64,000 nucleotides of DNA, taken from contig CANNGN010000003.1 in assembly GCA_947504195.1 (NCBI GenBank), forward strand, positions 248,001 to 312,000, read 5' to 3'. This stretch comes from an uncultured Vibrio sp. Its GTDB lineage: Bacteria; Pseudomonadota; Gammaproteobacteria; Enterobacterales; Vibrionaceae. The notes beneath the pieces were generated by a model. The model did not search any database, had not been told where the DNA came from, and was given only the letters and a program-made list of their open reading frames with translations. Below are positions 37,306 to 46,702 of this stretch, in pieces (the stretch's first letter is position 1; each line of letters begins with the position of its first letter). Made by a program: the position numbers and the translations under genes.

Positions 37306-38133
37306 TTAATTGACAGATTGCTGTGGAGGTGTTTTTTCAACCGTAACAGCAGGCTGTCCTAATGAACCACTTCTTATATCTCGTGGCTCACTCTCTGTAC
37401 TCTTAAGATGCTCAAATATATAAGATCCTGTGATTGAACCAGCAACCCCTAACGAAAAGGCAAACAGGCTTGAAAGAGTTAAAGCCCAAATTGGGTGGTG
37501 CTTAACCTTTTCGAGAATACAAAAGTAAAGATCTTTACGAATCTTTTTAATTTCCTTTTCAGCTGACTCTATATCGTCATTTGAAACTCGATCTCGTCTA
37601 AGTTTTTCTTTGCACTCACTACAAATGATTGGATTGTGACATGAAGCAACTAAATCTGATTTAATCCCATTCATATCGAAAATACACCCACGTGTTTCAT
37701 CATGGGTAAAGTCTGTCATTTCATGAAATTCTGGGATCTTATTCTTGTTTCTTTTATATGCAAAGGTGTAGGCATTGAGGAGGCGATAAATGACATTTTC
37801 CAAAGGGACGTTAGCAGTCTGTAATATTTCATTTATTTCGTAAAATGTGAAAACTACTTGATTGTTGCCTAATCTACGGGAGTACCAATTTTCTTCTAGT
37901 GGAACATTAACAATTGCAATCATAAAGTCTGCGCCATTTAGGTCGGGCATTTGTTCTCTAACTAGATCATCAGAGAACTCCCAGCCAAAACCATCTGAAT
38001 TACATCGCAATTCATGATTATCAATTTTTCCAATCACTTCAAATAATGAAGAAGAAAAGTTTTTGATTTTCTTCGATTCAAATTCCAACGGCAAATGACC
38101 TATAGATACTAACTTAATCTTAACTTTGCTCAC
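37306..38133 (-). CDS. hypothetical protein with Cys/His motif and C-terminal membrane helix
   Basis: A 275-residue protein starting at GTG with AAGGAGAG upstream. A soluble N-terminal domain (about 1-200) contains HDETRGCIFDMN and then CHNPIICSECKEKL, which could bind zinc. A helix at about 215-237 (IWALTLSSLFAFSLGVAG) anchors it, followed by a short Pro/Ser-rich tail. No family is recognised with confidence. It lies closest to the integrase remnant and so would be the first cassette of the array. Confidence 0.6.
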   Translation of the reverse strand: MSKVKIKLVSIGHLPLEFESKKIKNFSSSLFEVIGKIDNHELRCNSDGFGWEFSDDLVREQMPDLNGADFMIAIVNVPLEENWYSRRLGNNQVVFTFYEINEILQTANVPLENVIYRLLNAYTFAYKRNKNKIPEFHEMTDFTHDETRGCIFDMNGIKSDLVASCHNPIICSECKEKLRRDRVSNDDIESAEKEIKKIRKDLYFCILEKVKHHPIWALTLSSLFAFSLGVAGSITGSYIFEHLKSTESEPRDIRSGSLGQPAVTVEKTPPQQSVN

Positions 38134-38357
38134 GAACTCTCCTTAAAATATAACGGTTGTTATATGGATATTGTCGCCTAGACAGTGTCCATGTAAGTGA
38201 TAATATTATTAGTTAATAAACTCTTAACTGATTGATAATAGTAGTAGAAATGAATTAATTCCACATTACCACATAAAAAATAAGGACAATATCGTTATAA
38301 TAAATTCGAACCATGCTTTGATTGAATTATGTATGTTTACACAGTATAGGTTCTATT
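38134..38357. other. candidate attI/promoter region of the decayed integron
   Basis: About 220 AT-rich bases between the first minus-strand cassette gene and the integrase remnant on the plus strand. Near the cassette, on the minus strand, CCATATAACAACCGTTATAT forms a small palindrome with a GTTATAT core-like end. In complete integrons this position holds attI and the cassette promoter. The assignment is positional. Confidence 0.45.
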
Positions 38358-38462
38358 ATGAAATCACTGTTTTTAACTAGCTTACAAGAACTCATGCTTA
38401 CACGTCATTATGGGCGCACAACTATCAAGGCCTATCTTTATTGGACAGTTCAATACATCTAG
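38358..38462 (+). pseudogene. intI: integron integrase remnant (N-terminus only)
   Basis: The frame opens MKSLFLTSLQELMLTRHYGR and runs TTIKAYLYWTVQYI to a TAG after 34 codons. Position by position this resembles the N-terminus of vibrio chromosomal integron integrases (pattern M-K-S-x-F-L-x-S ... F-M-x-T-R-x-Y ... T-I-x-A-Y-L-x-W). The core-binding and catalytic domains (R, H, R, Y) are absent. It is divergent from the cassette genes, the normal integrase orientation. An unrelated short frame cannot be excluded, but the context makes that unlikely. Confidence 0.7.
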
Positions 38463-38477
38463 GTAAATTAGGTAAAA

Positions 38478-38511
38478 GAGGAGCTGAGAGATTGGGAGAT
38501 AAAAGGCAATT
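38478..38511 (+). repeat. 34-bp copy of a LysR gene 3' segment
   Basis: Matches 25535-25568, inside the LysR gene next to kbl, with three mismatches in 34 bases. In the LysR frame it reads ELRDWEIKGNF versus VLSDWEIKGNY. It lies immediately after the integrase remnant and is probably a leftover of a related LysR gene. Confidence 0.6.
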
Positions 38512-38560
38512 TTCTCGTCATCACCACTTAAATCACAAACAAGCGGCACGACGTGACTAA

Positions 38561-38582
38561 AATGGCGACTCGCGTCGCCATT
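38561..38582. terminator. terminator after amidase gene
   Basis: Perfect 9-bp stem AATGGCGAC / GTCGCCATT with loop TCGC, directly at the 3' end of the minus-strand amidase gene and followed in that direction by TTTTAG. Confidence 0.75.
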
Positions 38583-38583
38583 G

Positions 38584-39819
38584 TTATAGCTGTTGTTCTA
38601 TATGTTTCGCTAATGACAATAACGGAATATCACAACCGTTCGGCATCGTGAGTAAAATGCCTCCAATGGTATCGTTAAGTTTATGCGGTAAACTTATGCT
38701 GCAGGCATCAAATACATTCGCCACACTCGTATTACGTAAGCACAGTAAATTTATTCGGTCATAATCTGCATCTTGCTCAAGTTCTGTAAACGTCGGTGCC
38801 TGTATTGCGACAGTGGGCATCAATAGAACCGCGTTATTAAATTCGTCATTAAACTTAGCCACCAATCGCTCTCTTTCGGCAATGGTGTTGCTAAATTCTT
38901 CAATACTGACGTTCTCTCCTTTCTTAATTCGCGAGCGTACTCTTGGATCAAGCTTGTCACTGTCGAGAGCGAATTTCGATTGGTAGTAATCACGACTTTC
39001 AACCGCTGAAAAATGCCAAACAGGGACATTTTTGTAGTGTTCGAGCAGTTCAACCTCTTCTACAATGACCTCATACCCTGCCTGCTTAATCTTAGCCACC
39101 GCATTATCGAATAACGCCAAAATCTCTGCATCAATGTCGTCAAAACCAAAATTGGTCGGAACAACAAATCGAATATCATCGACCTTTGCATCACTTAGCT
39201 GATTTCCCGACAACACTTCCCACGCCAAGCAACATTCGTTAACCGTTGATGCTATTGTTCCGACGCAGTCCAAATAATCGGATAAAGGTAAGCAACCTTG
39301 TCTTGAAACGCTGCTTTGCGAAGGTTTGAAACCGGCTAAACCACAAAATGCAGCTGGAATACGAAGAGAACCTCCGGTATCCGTACCTAACGCGATATCG
39401 GCAAACCCTTTTGCGACTGAGACCGCCCCTCCACTGGTCGATCCGCCCGGTATTGTATTTGTGTCTAGTGGATTCGTAGGCGTACCGAAATGTGGGTTTA
39501 ACCCTAGTCCTGAATAAGCAAGTTCCGTCATGTTAGTGTGCCCAACAAGTGTCGCCCCTGCGGCTCTTAACCGAGCAACCGCTTCAGCATCACTACTGGA
39601 TGGTTCAAGGCCTAACAACTTTGAACCACCACTGGTGTGATATCCTTTCACATCGAACGTCGCTTTAATGGATACAATCGATCCAGAAAGCGATCCCTTC
39701 ACTAAAGGTTTTTCCACATCAAACAATTCAGTAAATATTGCTGGGTCGTCACCTTTAATCTGCTCAATAAGTCCACAAAAATCAGTGTTGCGCTGTTGCC
39801 ATTTCGATTGCACCATCAT
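38584..39819 (-). CDS. amidase (amidase-signature family)
   Basis: A 411-residue amidase-signature enzyme. The Ser-cisSer-Lys triad is visible: Lys in SGSIVSIKATFDVKG, the first Ser in PGGSTSGGAVSVAKG and the nucleophile in GTDTGGSLRIPAAFCG. It hydrolyses an amide to a carboxylate and ammonia; the substrate is unknown. It is the last gene of a six-gene minus-strand operon with a TRAP transporter, a DUF2848 protein and a DUF1445 protein, so it probably acts on the imported compound or a product of it. Confidence 0.87.
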   Translation of the reverse strand: MMVQSKWQQRNTDFCGLIEQIKGDDPAIFTELFDVEKPLVKGSLSGSIVSIKATFDVKGYHTSGGSKLLGLEPSSSDAEAVARLRAAGATLVGHTNMTELAYSGLGLNPHFGTPTNPLDTNTIPGGSTSGGAVSVAKGFADIALGTDTGGSLRIPAAFCGLAGFKPSQSSVSRQGCLPLSDYLDCVGTIASTVNECCLAWEVLSGNQLSDAKVDDIRFVVPTNFGFDDIDAEILALFDNAVAKIKQAGYEVIVEEVELLEHYKNVPVWHFSAVESRDYYQSKFALDSDKLDPRVRSRIKKGENVSIEEFSNTIAERERLVAKFNDEFNNAVLLMPTVAIQAPTFTELEQDADYDRINLLCLRNTSVANVFDACSISLPHKLNDTIGGILLTMPNGCDIPLLSLAKHIEQQL

Positions 39820-39826
39820 CTTATCC

Positions 39827-40480
39827 TTAAGCGACTACTGACAGTTCGATCGCTGTATATTCTTTAATGATACGACGATCCAAAACGGGGTCGTAAGCTT
39901 CCATCTTAAACTTAGGCGTTCGACGTACACCACCAATCGCGGCAAAAGTTCCACAAAGCAATGCACCACCATCAGGAAGCACTGATTTCTCAATCAACTC
40001 AACGAGAGGTCGAATCGAACTCAAGGTTCCTACTTGGTATTGAACCCATCCTTCGCCTTCATCTAGCCAAGACTTCAGCTCAATTTTCTCCATATGTTCA
40101 TTGATTTCGCTCAATAGCCACGCTTCAGAGGCCACTGGCTTTGGGCAAACTTGCTTTGAGTGAGCCACCGAAAAAGCTTCGAGATCACGATCGGTGTGAT
40201 CAGAAGCAATACTAAAGAAATAATCGTCACCATCACGCAATATAATAGGTTCAACTTCACCCGATGTACCAGCGCTTAACACTTCAACGGTACTTGTTTG
40301 AGTTAGCATCTGATGCGCGACTTGGTAGAACAGCGGGACAGTAGAAGGAGGAGCAACACCTAACTCTGCCAATTCATCAATATGCTCTTGAACCGCGGCC
40401 ATATTTCGCCCAGTCCAACCAGCTACAATCAGCTTATTTACTTCAAACGTTTGGGTTTTACCGTTTACTAAAAATTTCAT
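39827..40480 (-). CDS. DUF2848 family protein
   Basis: A 217-residue protein that resembles the DUF2848 family (NKLIVAGWTGRNMAAVQEHI; PSTVPLFYQVA; GGALLCGTFAAIGGVRRTPKF), whose members look like the fumarylacetoacetate-hydrolase fold and sit in catabolic operons. AAGGTG lies before the ATG. It is between the TRAP permease and the amidase, with only a few bases to each, so it belongs to the same pathway. Its reaction is unknown. Confidence 0.75.
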   Translation of the reverse strand: MKFLVNGKTQTFEVNKLIVAGWTGRNMAAVQEHIDELAELGVAPPSTVPLFYQVAHQMLTQTSTVEVLSAGTSGEVEPIILRDGDDYFFSIASDHTDRDLEAFSVAHSKQVCPKPVASEAWLLSEINEHMEKIELKSWLDEGEGWVQYQVGTLSSIRPLVELIEKSVLPDGGALLCGTFAAIGGVRRTPKFKMEAYDPVLDRRIIKEYTAIELSVVA

Positions 40481-40488
40481 AATACACC

Positions 40489-41769
40489 TTAAAAATTATT
40501 TGGCAGATAGAGAGAAATACTTGGGAACGCAATCAATAAAATAACCATGAGAATCATCACGGCAACGTAAGGCATGCTACCCAAAATGACCTCTTTGATT
40601 TTCCCGTTTTTGCGCGCAGAATTGACGACATAAAGATTGAGCCCAACAGGAGGAGTAATCAGCGCCATTTCAACTAGTACGATCATGAGAATACCGAACC
40701 AGATTTTGTCGTACCCCAGTTCCACGATAATCGGCACGACAATAGGAATTGTTGCGACCATTAATGAAAGCGTCTCGATAAAGAAACCTAACACCACATA
40801 CATCAATACGATGATCAATAGAGTCGACAAAGGATCTAGACCCAGACTGTCGATTCCCGACTTCAACACTTGGCCAATACCCGCCGCTGTCATGGCAAAA
40901 TTGAGGACATAAGCACCGAGTACGATCAACATAATCATTGCGGTGATGCGAATCGTGCCTTTAAGAGCCTCAGTTAACATAACGATCGAATAACTTCGGT
41001 TGAAAACAGCAATTAAAAGTGAGAATACAACACCAACGGCTGCAGATTCTGTAGGTGTCGCCCAACCCAAATAAATCGAACCAACGATACTAAGCAGTAA
41101 AACCAGAATCGGTAATAACTGAGGCAGCGATTTGATTTTCTCTCCCCAACTACTGAACTGGCGCGGACCACCAAGCTTGGGCCAAATGACACACAATAGA
41201 ATCGTCGCTAACATAAACATCAGCGCCATACCTAAGCCAGGTACGATTCCGGCTAAGAATAACTTGGGAATAGAGCTCTCAGTTAGAAAGCCATAGACAA
41301 TCAAGTTGATCGAAGGTGGAATTAAAATACCTAACGTGCCACCTGCTGCAATTGATCCCGTAAACAGCTTCTGGTCGTATCCCAGTTTTGTTGCCTGAGG
41401 TGTTGCAACAGTTGCGACGGTCGCGGCAGTAGCAACTGAAGAACCTGAAGTCGCTGAAAACATGGTAGAGGTTGCGATATTGGCATGAATTAAGCCACCC
41501 GGTAACCAAGCCACCCATTTATTGAGCGCCATATAAGTTCTTTCTGCGACACCACTACGAAGCAAGATCTCTCCAATCAAGACAAATAAAGGAATCGCAA
41601 TGAGTGTTGCATGGTTAGACGATGACCAAAGAACTTGCCCTAACCCTTTCATCAAAGGGAAAAAACTGTAGAACTGATCAATCCCAAATGCCAAGAGAAA
41701 CAAAACAATACCGACAGGTATGGTTAAAGCGAGTAAGCCTAATAATCCGGCCGAGGTAAAAAGAATCAT
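40489..41769 (-). CDS. TRAP transporter large permease (DctM)
   Basis: A 426-residue membrane protein with about 12-13 helices, typical of DctM: FFPLMKGLGQVLWSSSNHATLIAIPLFVLIGEIL (only part cited) and GTLGILIPPSINLIVYG, LYVVNSARKNGK. It forms the sodium-driven channel of the transporter. It overlaps the small permease gene by four bases. Confidence 0.92.
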   Translation of the reverse strand: MILFTSAGLLGLLALTIPVGIVLFLLAFGIDQFYSFFPLMKGLGQVLWSSSNHATLIAIPLFVLIGEILLRSGVAERTYMALNKWVAWLPGGLIHANIATSTMFSATSGSSVATAATVATVATPQATKLGYDQKLFTGSIAAGGTLGILIPPSINLIVYGFLTESSIPKLFLAGIVPGLGMALMFMLATILLCVIWPKLGGPRQFSSWGEKIKSLPQLLPILVLLLSIVGSIYLGWATPTESAAVGVVFSLLIAVFNRSYSIVMLTEALKGTIRITAMIMLIVLGAYVLNFAMTAAGIGQVLKSGIDSLGLDPLSTLLIIVLMYVVLGFFIETLSLMVATIPIVVPIIVELGYDKIWFGILMIVLVEMALITPPVGLNLYVVNSARKNGKIKEVILGSMPYVAVMILMVILLIAFPSISLYLPNNF

Positions 41770-42299
41770 ACTCCCGACTCCGTGCCAATAACTTCATTCG
41801 CTTTGTCAAAGCGTTGAGTCAGAAATAAAGAAAACCCAATCACAAATAACAGCGTCGAAGAGATTGCAAACCAAATCCAACCCGCAAACCAGATTGATTG
41901 AGGAATAAGGAGTGGAGTTTCTAATGCTGTATTTGCCAACGCCCCTGAGCGATAACTCTTTTCGATCACCGATACCGCTTTGGTCGAGACATAAATACCA
42001 ACAAAAGAAACGGATGCAATTGAAATCAAATCAAATAAACAACGAATACTGGAATTAGCCTTATCACGTAGTATGTCGATTCGTACATGAGCCCGGTTAT
42101 TTAGCGCATAGCTAATGCCCCAACTAGAAATTGACGCCATAAGGTAACCTGAAATCTCTTCTGAGCCGCTGAAGTGAATATTCATTGCACGCATTAATAT
42201 TTCGATACAGATTAGGCATACGCCGGCGAGCAATGCCACGCCGGCGATGACCGCAACCCAATCATTAATACGCTTTAACGTAACAATAATAAGGTTCAT
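41766..42299 (-). CDS. TRAP transporter small permease (DctQ)
   Basis: A 177-residue membrane protein with four helices (VIAGVALLAGVCLICIEILM; SGSEEISGYLMASISSWGIS; VRIDILRD). The motif pattern fits the DctQ family. It overlaps the large permease gene by 4 bp and starts 5 bp after the binding-protein stop. Confidence 0.9.
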   Translation of the reverse strand: MNLIIVTLKRINDWVAVIAGVALLAGVCLICIEILMRAMNIHFSGSEEISGYLMASISSWGISYALNNRAHVRIDILRDKANSSIRCLFDLISIASVSFVGIYVSTKAVSVIEKSYRSGALANTALETPLLIPQSIWFAGWIWFAISSTLLFVIGFSLFLTQRFDKANEVIGTESGV

Positions 42300-42304
42300 G
42301 TGAC

Positions 42305-43360
42305 TTAACCTTTTTTAGCGGTTAATCCAATGATTTTCCCTACTGAATCATTCCATTGTTTAGTCCACTTCTCTCCAGCACGTTCAGACCAATCTGGAAG
42401 TACATTGCTTTCCACCATTTGACGTGCTTTTTCTTTATCCGCATCAGAAGGTTCAACTAAAATCAAATTACGAGTGTCTCCTTTGCTACACTCCCCGTTA
42501 CCGGTGAGACAAGCAACATCTTCCTTAACCGACATTGCGGCATCGTTCCAGACAGGCTCTTCAAATTTAGTCGTCACTTCTTGTTGCAAGAATGTTTGGT
42601 CTTCTTTAGACAACGATGTCCATTTATCCATATTGATTGCTGTAACAACTGGGTCCCAACCACCAACTGGTAAGGTCATCAAATGAGAAGTAACTTCCCA
42701 CCACCCAGCGCTGTAACCTGAACCTGCTCCTGTTACCGCACAATCAATAACCCCTCGTTGCAATGCACCTGGAACTTCACCAAAACCAATATTCACACTC
42801 TGTGCGCCCAGTGCTTCAAGGAATTTAGCGGTCATACGGCCAGAAGCTCGAACTTTTTGACCTGCTAACCCGTCCAATGATTCGATTGGCGTTTTACAGA
42901 AAATAACTTGAGGTGGGTATGGAGAAATAGCAAGGACTTTGGAGTTGAACGTAGAAGCATAGATTTCACTTACCATAGGACGAGCGGCATCCACAACTTT
43001 CTTAAATTCTTCTACACTGGTAGCAATGAGCGGAACATCAAGCGCTTCGAGCTCCGGCGCGTCAGATACAGCGTAATCAGCCACCGTCATACCGACATCG
43101 AAAACACCATCACTAAGCATTCGGAATACATCTCCGCCACCAATTCCCATTTGGTCATGAGTGGTCATTTGAACTGCAAAGTTATTATCGCTATCAGCTG
43201 GAATCGTTTCGGTCCAGAATGGCGTTTCGAATTGTTTGTTTAACGTAAGACTGCTCCAACTTCCCACAACGGAAAGTGTTTCAGAAGCATACGTTTGATT
43301 AGCGACCCATAACGAAGAGATCGCCAAGGCAAGTACTTTAAAAGATTGTGATTTTGACAT
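42305..43360 (-). CDS. TRAP transporter substrate-binding protein (DctP)
   Basis: A 351-residue periplasmic protein with signal peptide MSKSQSFKVLALAISSLWVANQTYA. The DctP fold is supported by GQKVRASGRMTAKFLEALGA (the ligand-carboxylate Arg lies in VRASGR) and GFGEVPGALQRGVIDCAV. It captures an organic acid for the DctQM channel. The cluster contains an amidase, so the ligand may be an amide or N-containing carboxylate. Confidence 0.9.
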   Translation of the reverse strand: MSKSQSFKVLALAISSLWVANQTYASETLSVVGSWSSLTLNKQFETPFWTETIPADSDNNFAVQMTTHDQMGIGGGDVFRMLSDGVFDVGMTVADYAVSDAPELEALDVPLIATSVEEFKKVVDAARPMVSEIYASTFNSKVLAISPYPPQVIFCKTPIESLDGLAGQKVRASGRMTAKFLEALGAQSVNIGFGEVPGALQRGVIDCAVTGAGSGYSAGWWEVTSHLMTLPVGGWDPVVTAINMDKWTSLSKEDQTFLQQEVTTKFEEPVWNDAAMSVKEDVACLTGNGECSKGDTRNLILVEPSDADKEKARQMVESNVLPDWSERAGEKWTKQWNDSVGKIIGLTAKKG

Positions 43361-43657
43361 AATTTGATTCCTTTCAAATGACCAACCTCTCGTTTAGATC
43401 GGTCTGTAGTGTGCAATTTCCGTTCTTTTTTTCATCATCTTCTGAACAACTGATAATGTCCAATTATCATTTTCTTTGTTATCTTATAAAAAAAATTTAT
43501 CAGCTTATGCTATTTCACATAGCAAAAAACGTAGAAACACAACAAAAACTCACTTGGTATTCATTGATACTATTGTGTTCCCGATACTCAATAAAGTGAG
43601 AATGTGGTGCTATAGCTCATATCGGCATCCATATTTGCCACCCCTATCGCGTCACGT

Positions 43658-44452
43658 TTACAAAAATGCAAACTCACTGTTAAGCCGGTCGGTGATCAGC
43701 ATCTTGCCCGGAGCATGAGTAATACAAAAAGGAGGTTTGCTGGCTCGCATCACGTTTTGGGGCGTCACGCCACACGCCCAAAAGACTGGTACTTCGCCTG
43801 GCTCTATTTCGACGCTGTCACCATAGTCGGGGGAGTTAATATCAGTGATCCCAATAGTTTCTGGTTGGCCAAAATGTACAGGCGCACCATGGGCTTTAGG
43901 AAACCGAGTCGTAACTTGGATAGCGCGAATCGCATCCGAAGGTACAAATGGCCGCATCGACACCACCATATTGCCATGGAATCGCCCAGCCGAATGACAA
44001 GCAATATTGGTATCATACATCGATACATTGCAGTTTTGCTCAATGTTACGAATACGTAATCCTGTTTGAGTCATCGCATCTTCGAAAGAAAATGAGCACC
44101 CCAACACGAACACGACTAAGTCATTTCGCCAATGATTATCTAAATCTGACACACTGCACGAAAATTCACCATCACAGAAAACATGATACTCAGGTACATC
44201 ACGAGTAATATCAATATCTAACCCTATTTCCGATAAGCGCTTGCTACCCGCTTCTGTCATTCCTATTAATGGGCAGGCAATTGGGTTTCGCTGACAAAAA
44301 AGTAGAAACTCATTCGCCCATGCCTCTGGAAGAATGACCAAGTTGGCTTGCAGATAAGATTTAGCGAGACCGCTGGTATATCCGGTGTAGTTGTTGTCAC
44401 GTATCCGTAGACGTAATTCTGCAAGCGATAATTTAGATATCGGCTGAGACAT
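43658..44452 (-). CDS. DUF1445 (YcsI/D-glutamate cyclase-like) family hydro-lyase
   Basis: A 264-residue protein of the DUF1445 family ([86 protein letters not shown]). The family contains putative hydro-lyases and relatives of D-glutamate cyclase. AAAGGAG lies upstream. It is the first gene of the minus-strand cluster, about 300 bp before the TRAP binding-protein gene, and is divergent from a LysR gene. Its substrate is unknown. Confidence 0.82.
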   Translation of the reverse strand: MSQPISKLSLAELRLRIRDNNYTGYTSGLAKSYLQANLVILPEAWANEFLLFCQRNPIACPLIGMTEAGSKRLSEIGLDIDITRDVPEYHVFCDGEFSCSVSDLDNHWRNDLVVFVLGCSFSFEDAMTQTGLRIRNIEQNCNVSMYDTNIACHSAGRFHGNMVVSMRPFVPSDAIRAIQVTTRFPKAHGAPVHFGQPETIGITDINSPDYGDSVEIEPGEVPVFWACGVTPQNVMRASKPPFCITHAPGKMLITDRLNSEFAFL

Positions 44453-44608
44453 TTAAACACTCCTTTGCAACCATATTATTCACACTAATTAACAATACGG
44501 TTTATAGGCATAATGTCTATTCTTGAATTTTTAGGTATATTGATAAAAATAATTTATCACCTTATAGAATTACCGTGTATACGGCATTGTAGAATTGAGG
44601 AGAGCACT

Positions 44609-45511
44609 ATGCTGAACCTAAAACAGCTCGAAACGTTTGTCTGGATCGCGAACCTAGGTAGCTTTCGACTTGCTGCAGAACATTTATGTACCACGCAACC
44701 CGCTATTTCTACGCGTATTTCTAATCTTGAACAGACGTTGAATACACCATTATTCCATCGTGATAAAAACTCAATAACACTGACCGCGAAAGGCAGAGAA
44801 CTACTACCGTTAGCAGAAAACATACTCAATAGCACCACACAGCTTTGCTATAAGGCCAATGCCGCCTCTGCACTCTCAGGATTGCTACGAATAGGCGTAT
44901 CTGAAACGATTGTGCATACTTGGCTACCCCAGTTTCTCGCCTCCATCAACGAAACGTATCCAGAGGTAGAGGTAGAATTGATCGTAGATCTCACCGTTAA
45001 CCTAAGTAAAGAGCTGTTAGCACACAATATAGATATCGCGATTTTACTTGGCCCGGTTTCCGAACCTTCGGTTGTTAATCACGTAATTTGTGAATACCCG
45101 CTTTACTGGGTCGGTAGCCCAATGCTTGGGTTAAGTAAAACCTGTTCTACTCAAGAGTTCACCCAGTGGCCAATGATCACGTACGCGAGAAACTCAGCAC
45201 CTTATCAGGAAATCAATCATTACTTTTCCAAGTCAACGAGCGAACCGTTCCGGTTTTACGCGGTCAGCTCACTATCAGCAAGCGTAAAACTGGCGGAAAG
45301 CGGGGTCGGTATTGCCTCCCTCCCGAAGGAGGTTATTCAACAGCAACTTGACGAAGGGCTATTAATCGTTATCGAAACAGAGTGGACTCCCAAACCATTA
45401 ACCTTCACCGCCTCATATATTCTGACTCCCGATAATCTCCTCATCGAAAAAGTCGTGAGTTTAGCGTTTAACATTGTACAAATAGTTGAAAAAAGTAAAA
45501 ACGTTGAATAA
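44609..45511 (+). CDS. LysR family transcriptional regulator
   Basis: About 300 residues. LysR helix-turn-helix MLNLKQLETFVWIANLGSFR, LCTTQPAISTRISNLEQTL, then a two-lobed effector domain. The ATG at 44609 has GAGGAGAG upstream and begins exactly at the family's usual start; an extended frame exists but has no support. It is divergent from the DUF1445-TRAP-amidase cluster across about 155 bp and likely controls it. Confidence 0.88.
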   Translation: MLNLKQLETFVWIANLGSFRLAAEHLCTTQPAISTRISNLEQTLNTPLFHRDKNSITLTAKGRELLPLAENILNSTTQLCYKANAASALSGLLRIGVSETIVHTWLPQFLASINETYPEVEVELIVDLTVNLSKELLAHNIDIAILLGPVSEPSVVNHVICEYPLYWVGSPMLGLSKTCSTQEFTQWPMITYARNSAPYQEINHYFSKSTSEPFRFYAVSSLSASVKLAESGVGIASLPKEVIQQQLDEGLLIVIETEWTPKPLTFTASYILTPDNLLIEKVVSLAFNIVQIVEKSKNVE

Positions 45512-45541
45512 GTAAGTCACTTAACATATATCAGATATGCA

Positions 45542-46438
45542 TTACTTGAAGGATCCTTTGGAATGCACCTTTGATACCGCAACCATGATATCGATAATTT
45601 GTGTATTTAAATCACTCGATGTTTTTTGCCAGCTCGCGAATAGTTTTAAGCGTTCAGGTGTGTCAGGACAATTAATAACCGCCAGTTGGTCACTTTCTAG
45701 GTCTTCAGTAATTGCTGCTAAAGGCAACGTTGCAATGCCTAATTTATTTTGTACCAGTTTGCTAATAATGGAAATAGACGTAACACAATGGATCTGAGAA
45801 GGTTTCGTGTTTACTTTTTCAAATAATGAAATAGTGGATAAATGAGGCTGAGACCCTCGGGTAAACGTAATGACTTGATATTTTCCTAATTCATCTAAAG
45901 TAACGGCCCGTTTCGCTAACTCATTATTGGCACAACAAACCCAAACAATTTCGAGCGATTCTAACTCTGTATTGATAACGGTCTCATCAAGTATAGGTTC
46001 AGCTTGAATAATGATATCCAAGGCGCCTTTAGCGAAAAGAGCATGGAGTTGAAAACTTGGCTCAGCCGTCAACTCCAGTTCAATTTTAGGATAGGTTTCA
46101 CGTAGTTGTGCTAGAAAATCATCTAACCAAGTATGAACCACTGACTCGATGAACCCAATACGCAAACGCCTAGTGGTATCGAGCTTATTGTCCATTGTAT
46201 GTTGTAACGATTGCGTCGCGTGTAATACCCGCTCTGCGCTATCTAACATTATTAACCCTTTATCGGTTAGGCTAATGTCATTGTGCTTACGATCGAACAA
46301 GATACAGTTAAAATCCGTTTCTAATTGAGCAATTCGACTGGAGATAGTTGCTTGAGACACATAAAGTTTTTCTGCCGCCGCTCTGAAGCTTTTTAGTCTT
46401 GCCACCCAAACAAAGGCTTCAATAAACTTGGTATTCAT
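45542..46438 (-). CDS. LysR family transcriptional regulator
   Basis: A 298-residue LysR protein (MNTKFIEAFVWVARLKSFRA; LYVSQATISSRIAQLETDF). It is visibly related to the LysR at 44609 (matching N-terminal pattern FVWVARLKSFRAAAE vs FVWIANLGSFRLAAE), so the two may be paralogues. It is divergent from the second TRAP operon at 46703, its probable target. Confidence 0.88.
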   Translation of the reverse strand: MNTKFIEAFVWVARLKSFRAAAEKLYVSQATISSRIAQLETDFNCILFDRKHNDISLTDKGLIMLDSAERVLHATQSLQHTMDNKLDTTRRLRIGFIESVVHTWLDDFLAQLRETYPKIELELTAEPSFQLHALFAKGALDIIIQAEPILDETVINTELESLEIVWVCCANNELAKRAVTLDELGKYQVITFTRGSQPHLSTISLFEKVNTKPSQIHCVTSISIISKLVQNKLGIATLPLAAITEDLESDQLAVINCPDTPERLKLFASWQKTSSDLNTQIIDIMVAVSKVHSKGSFK

Positions 46439-46702
46439 TCCACTTACTCTCTAAATGATTGTTGTCATTATTTTTATTCGATTTTCAAAGATTCATAATT
46501 TTTAATTTCAGCTTAACATTGCGTCAACTTTAAAGTATTTATTCTAAAATATTTCCTATTTTAATTTTTCGTGTACTCATAAAAAATAGTGTTCACTGTT
46601 GATTACTTTATATTGTTTGTCAAATTAGTAGATAAAACTTACTGTTTTTATTAGAAGAAAAAGTTCTAAGCAAAATAAAAATAAATCAGGGAGTTTTTAC
46701 AC

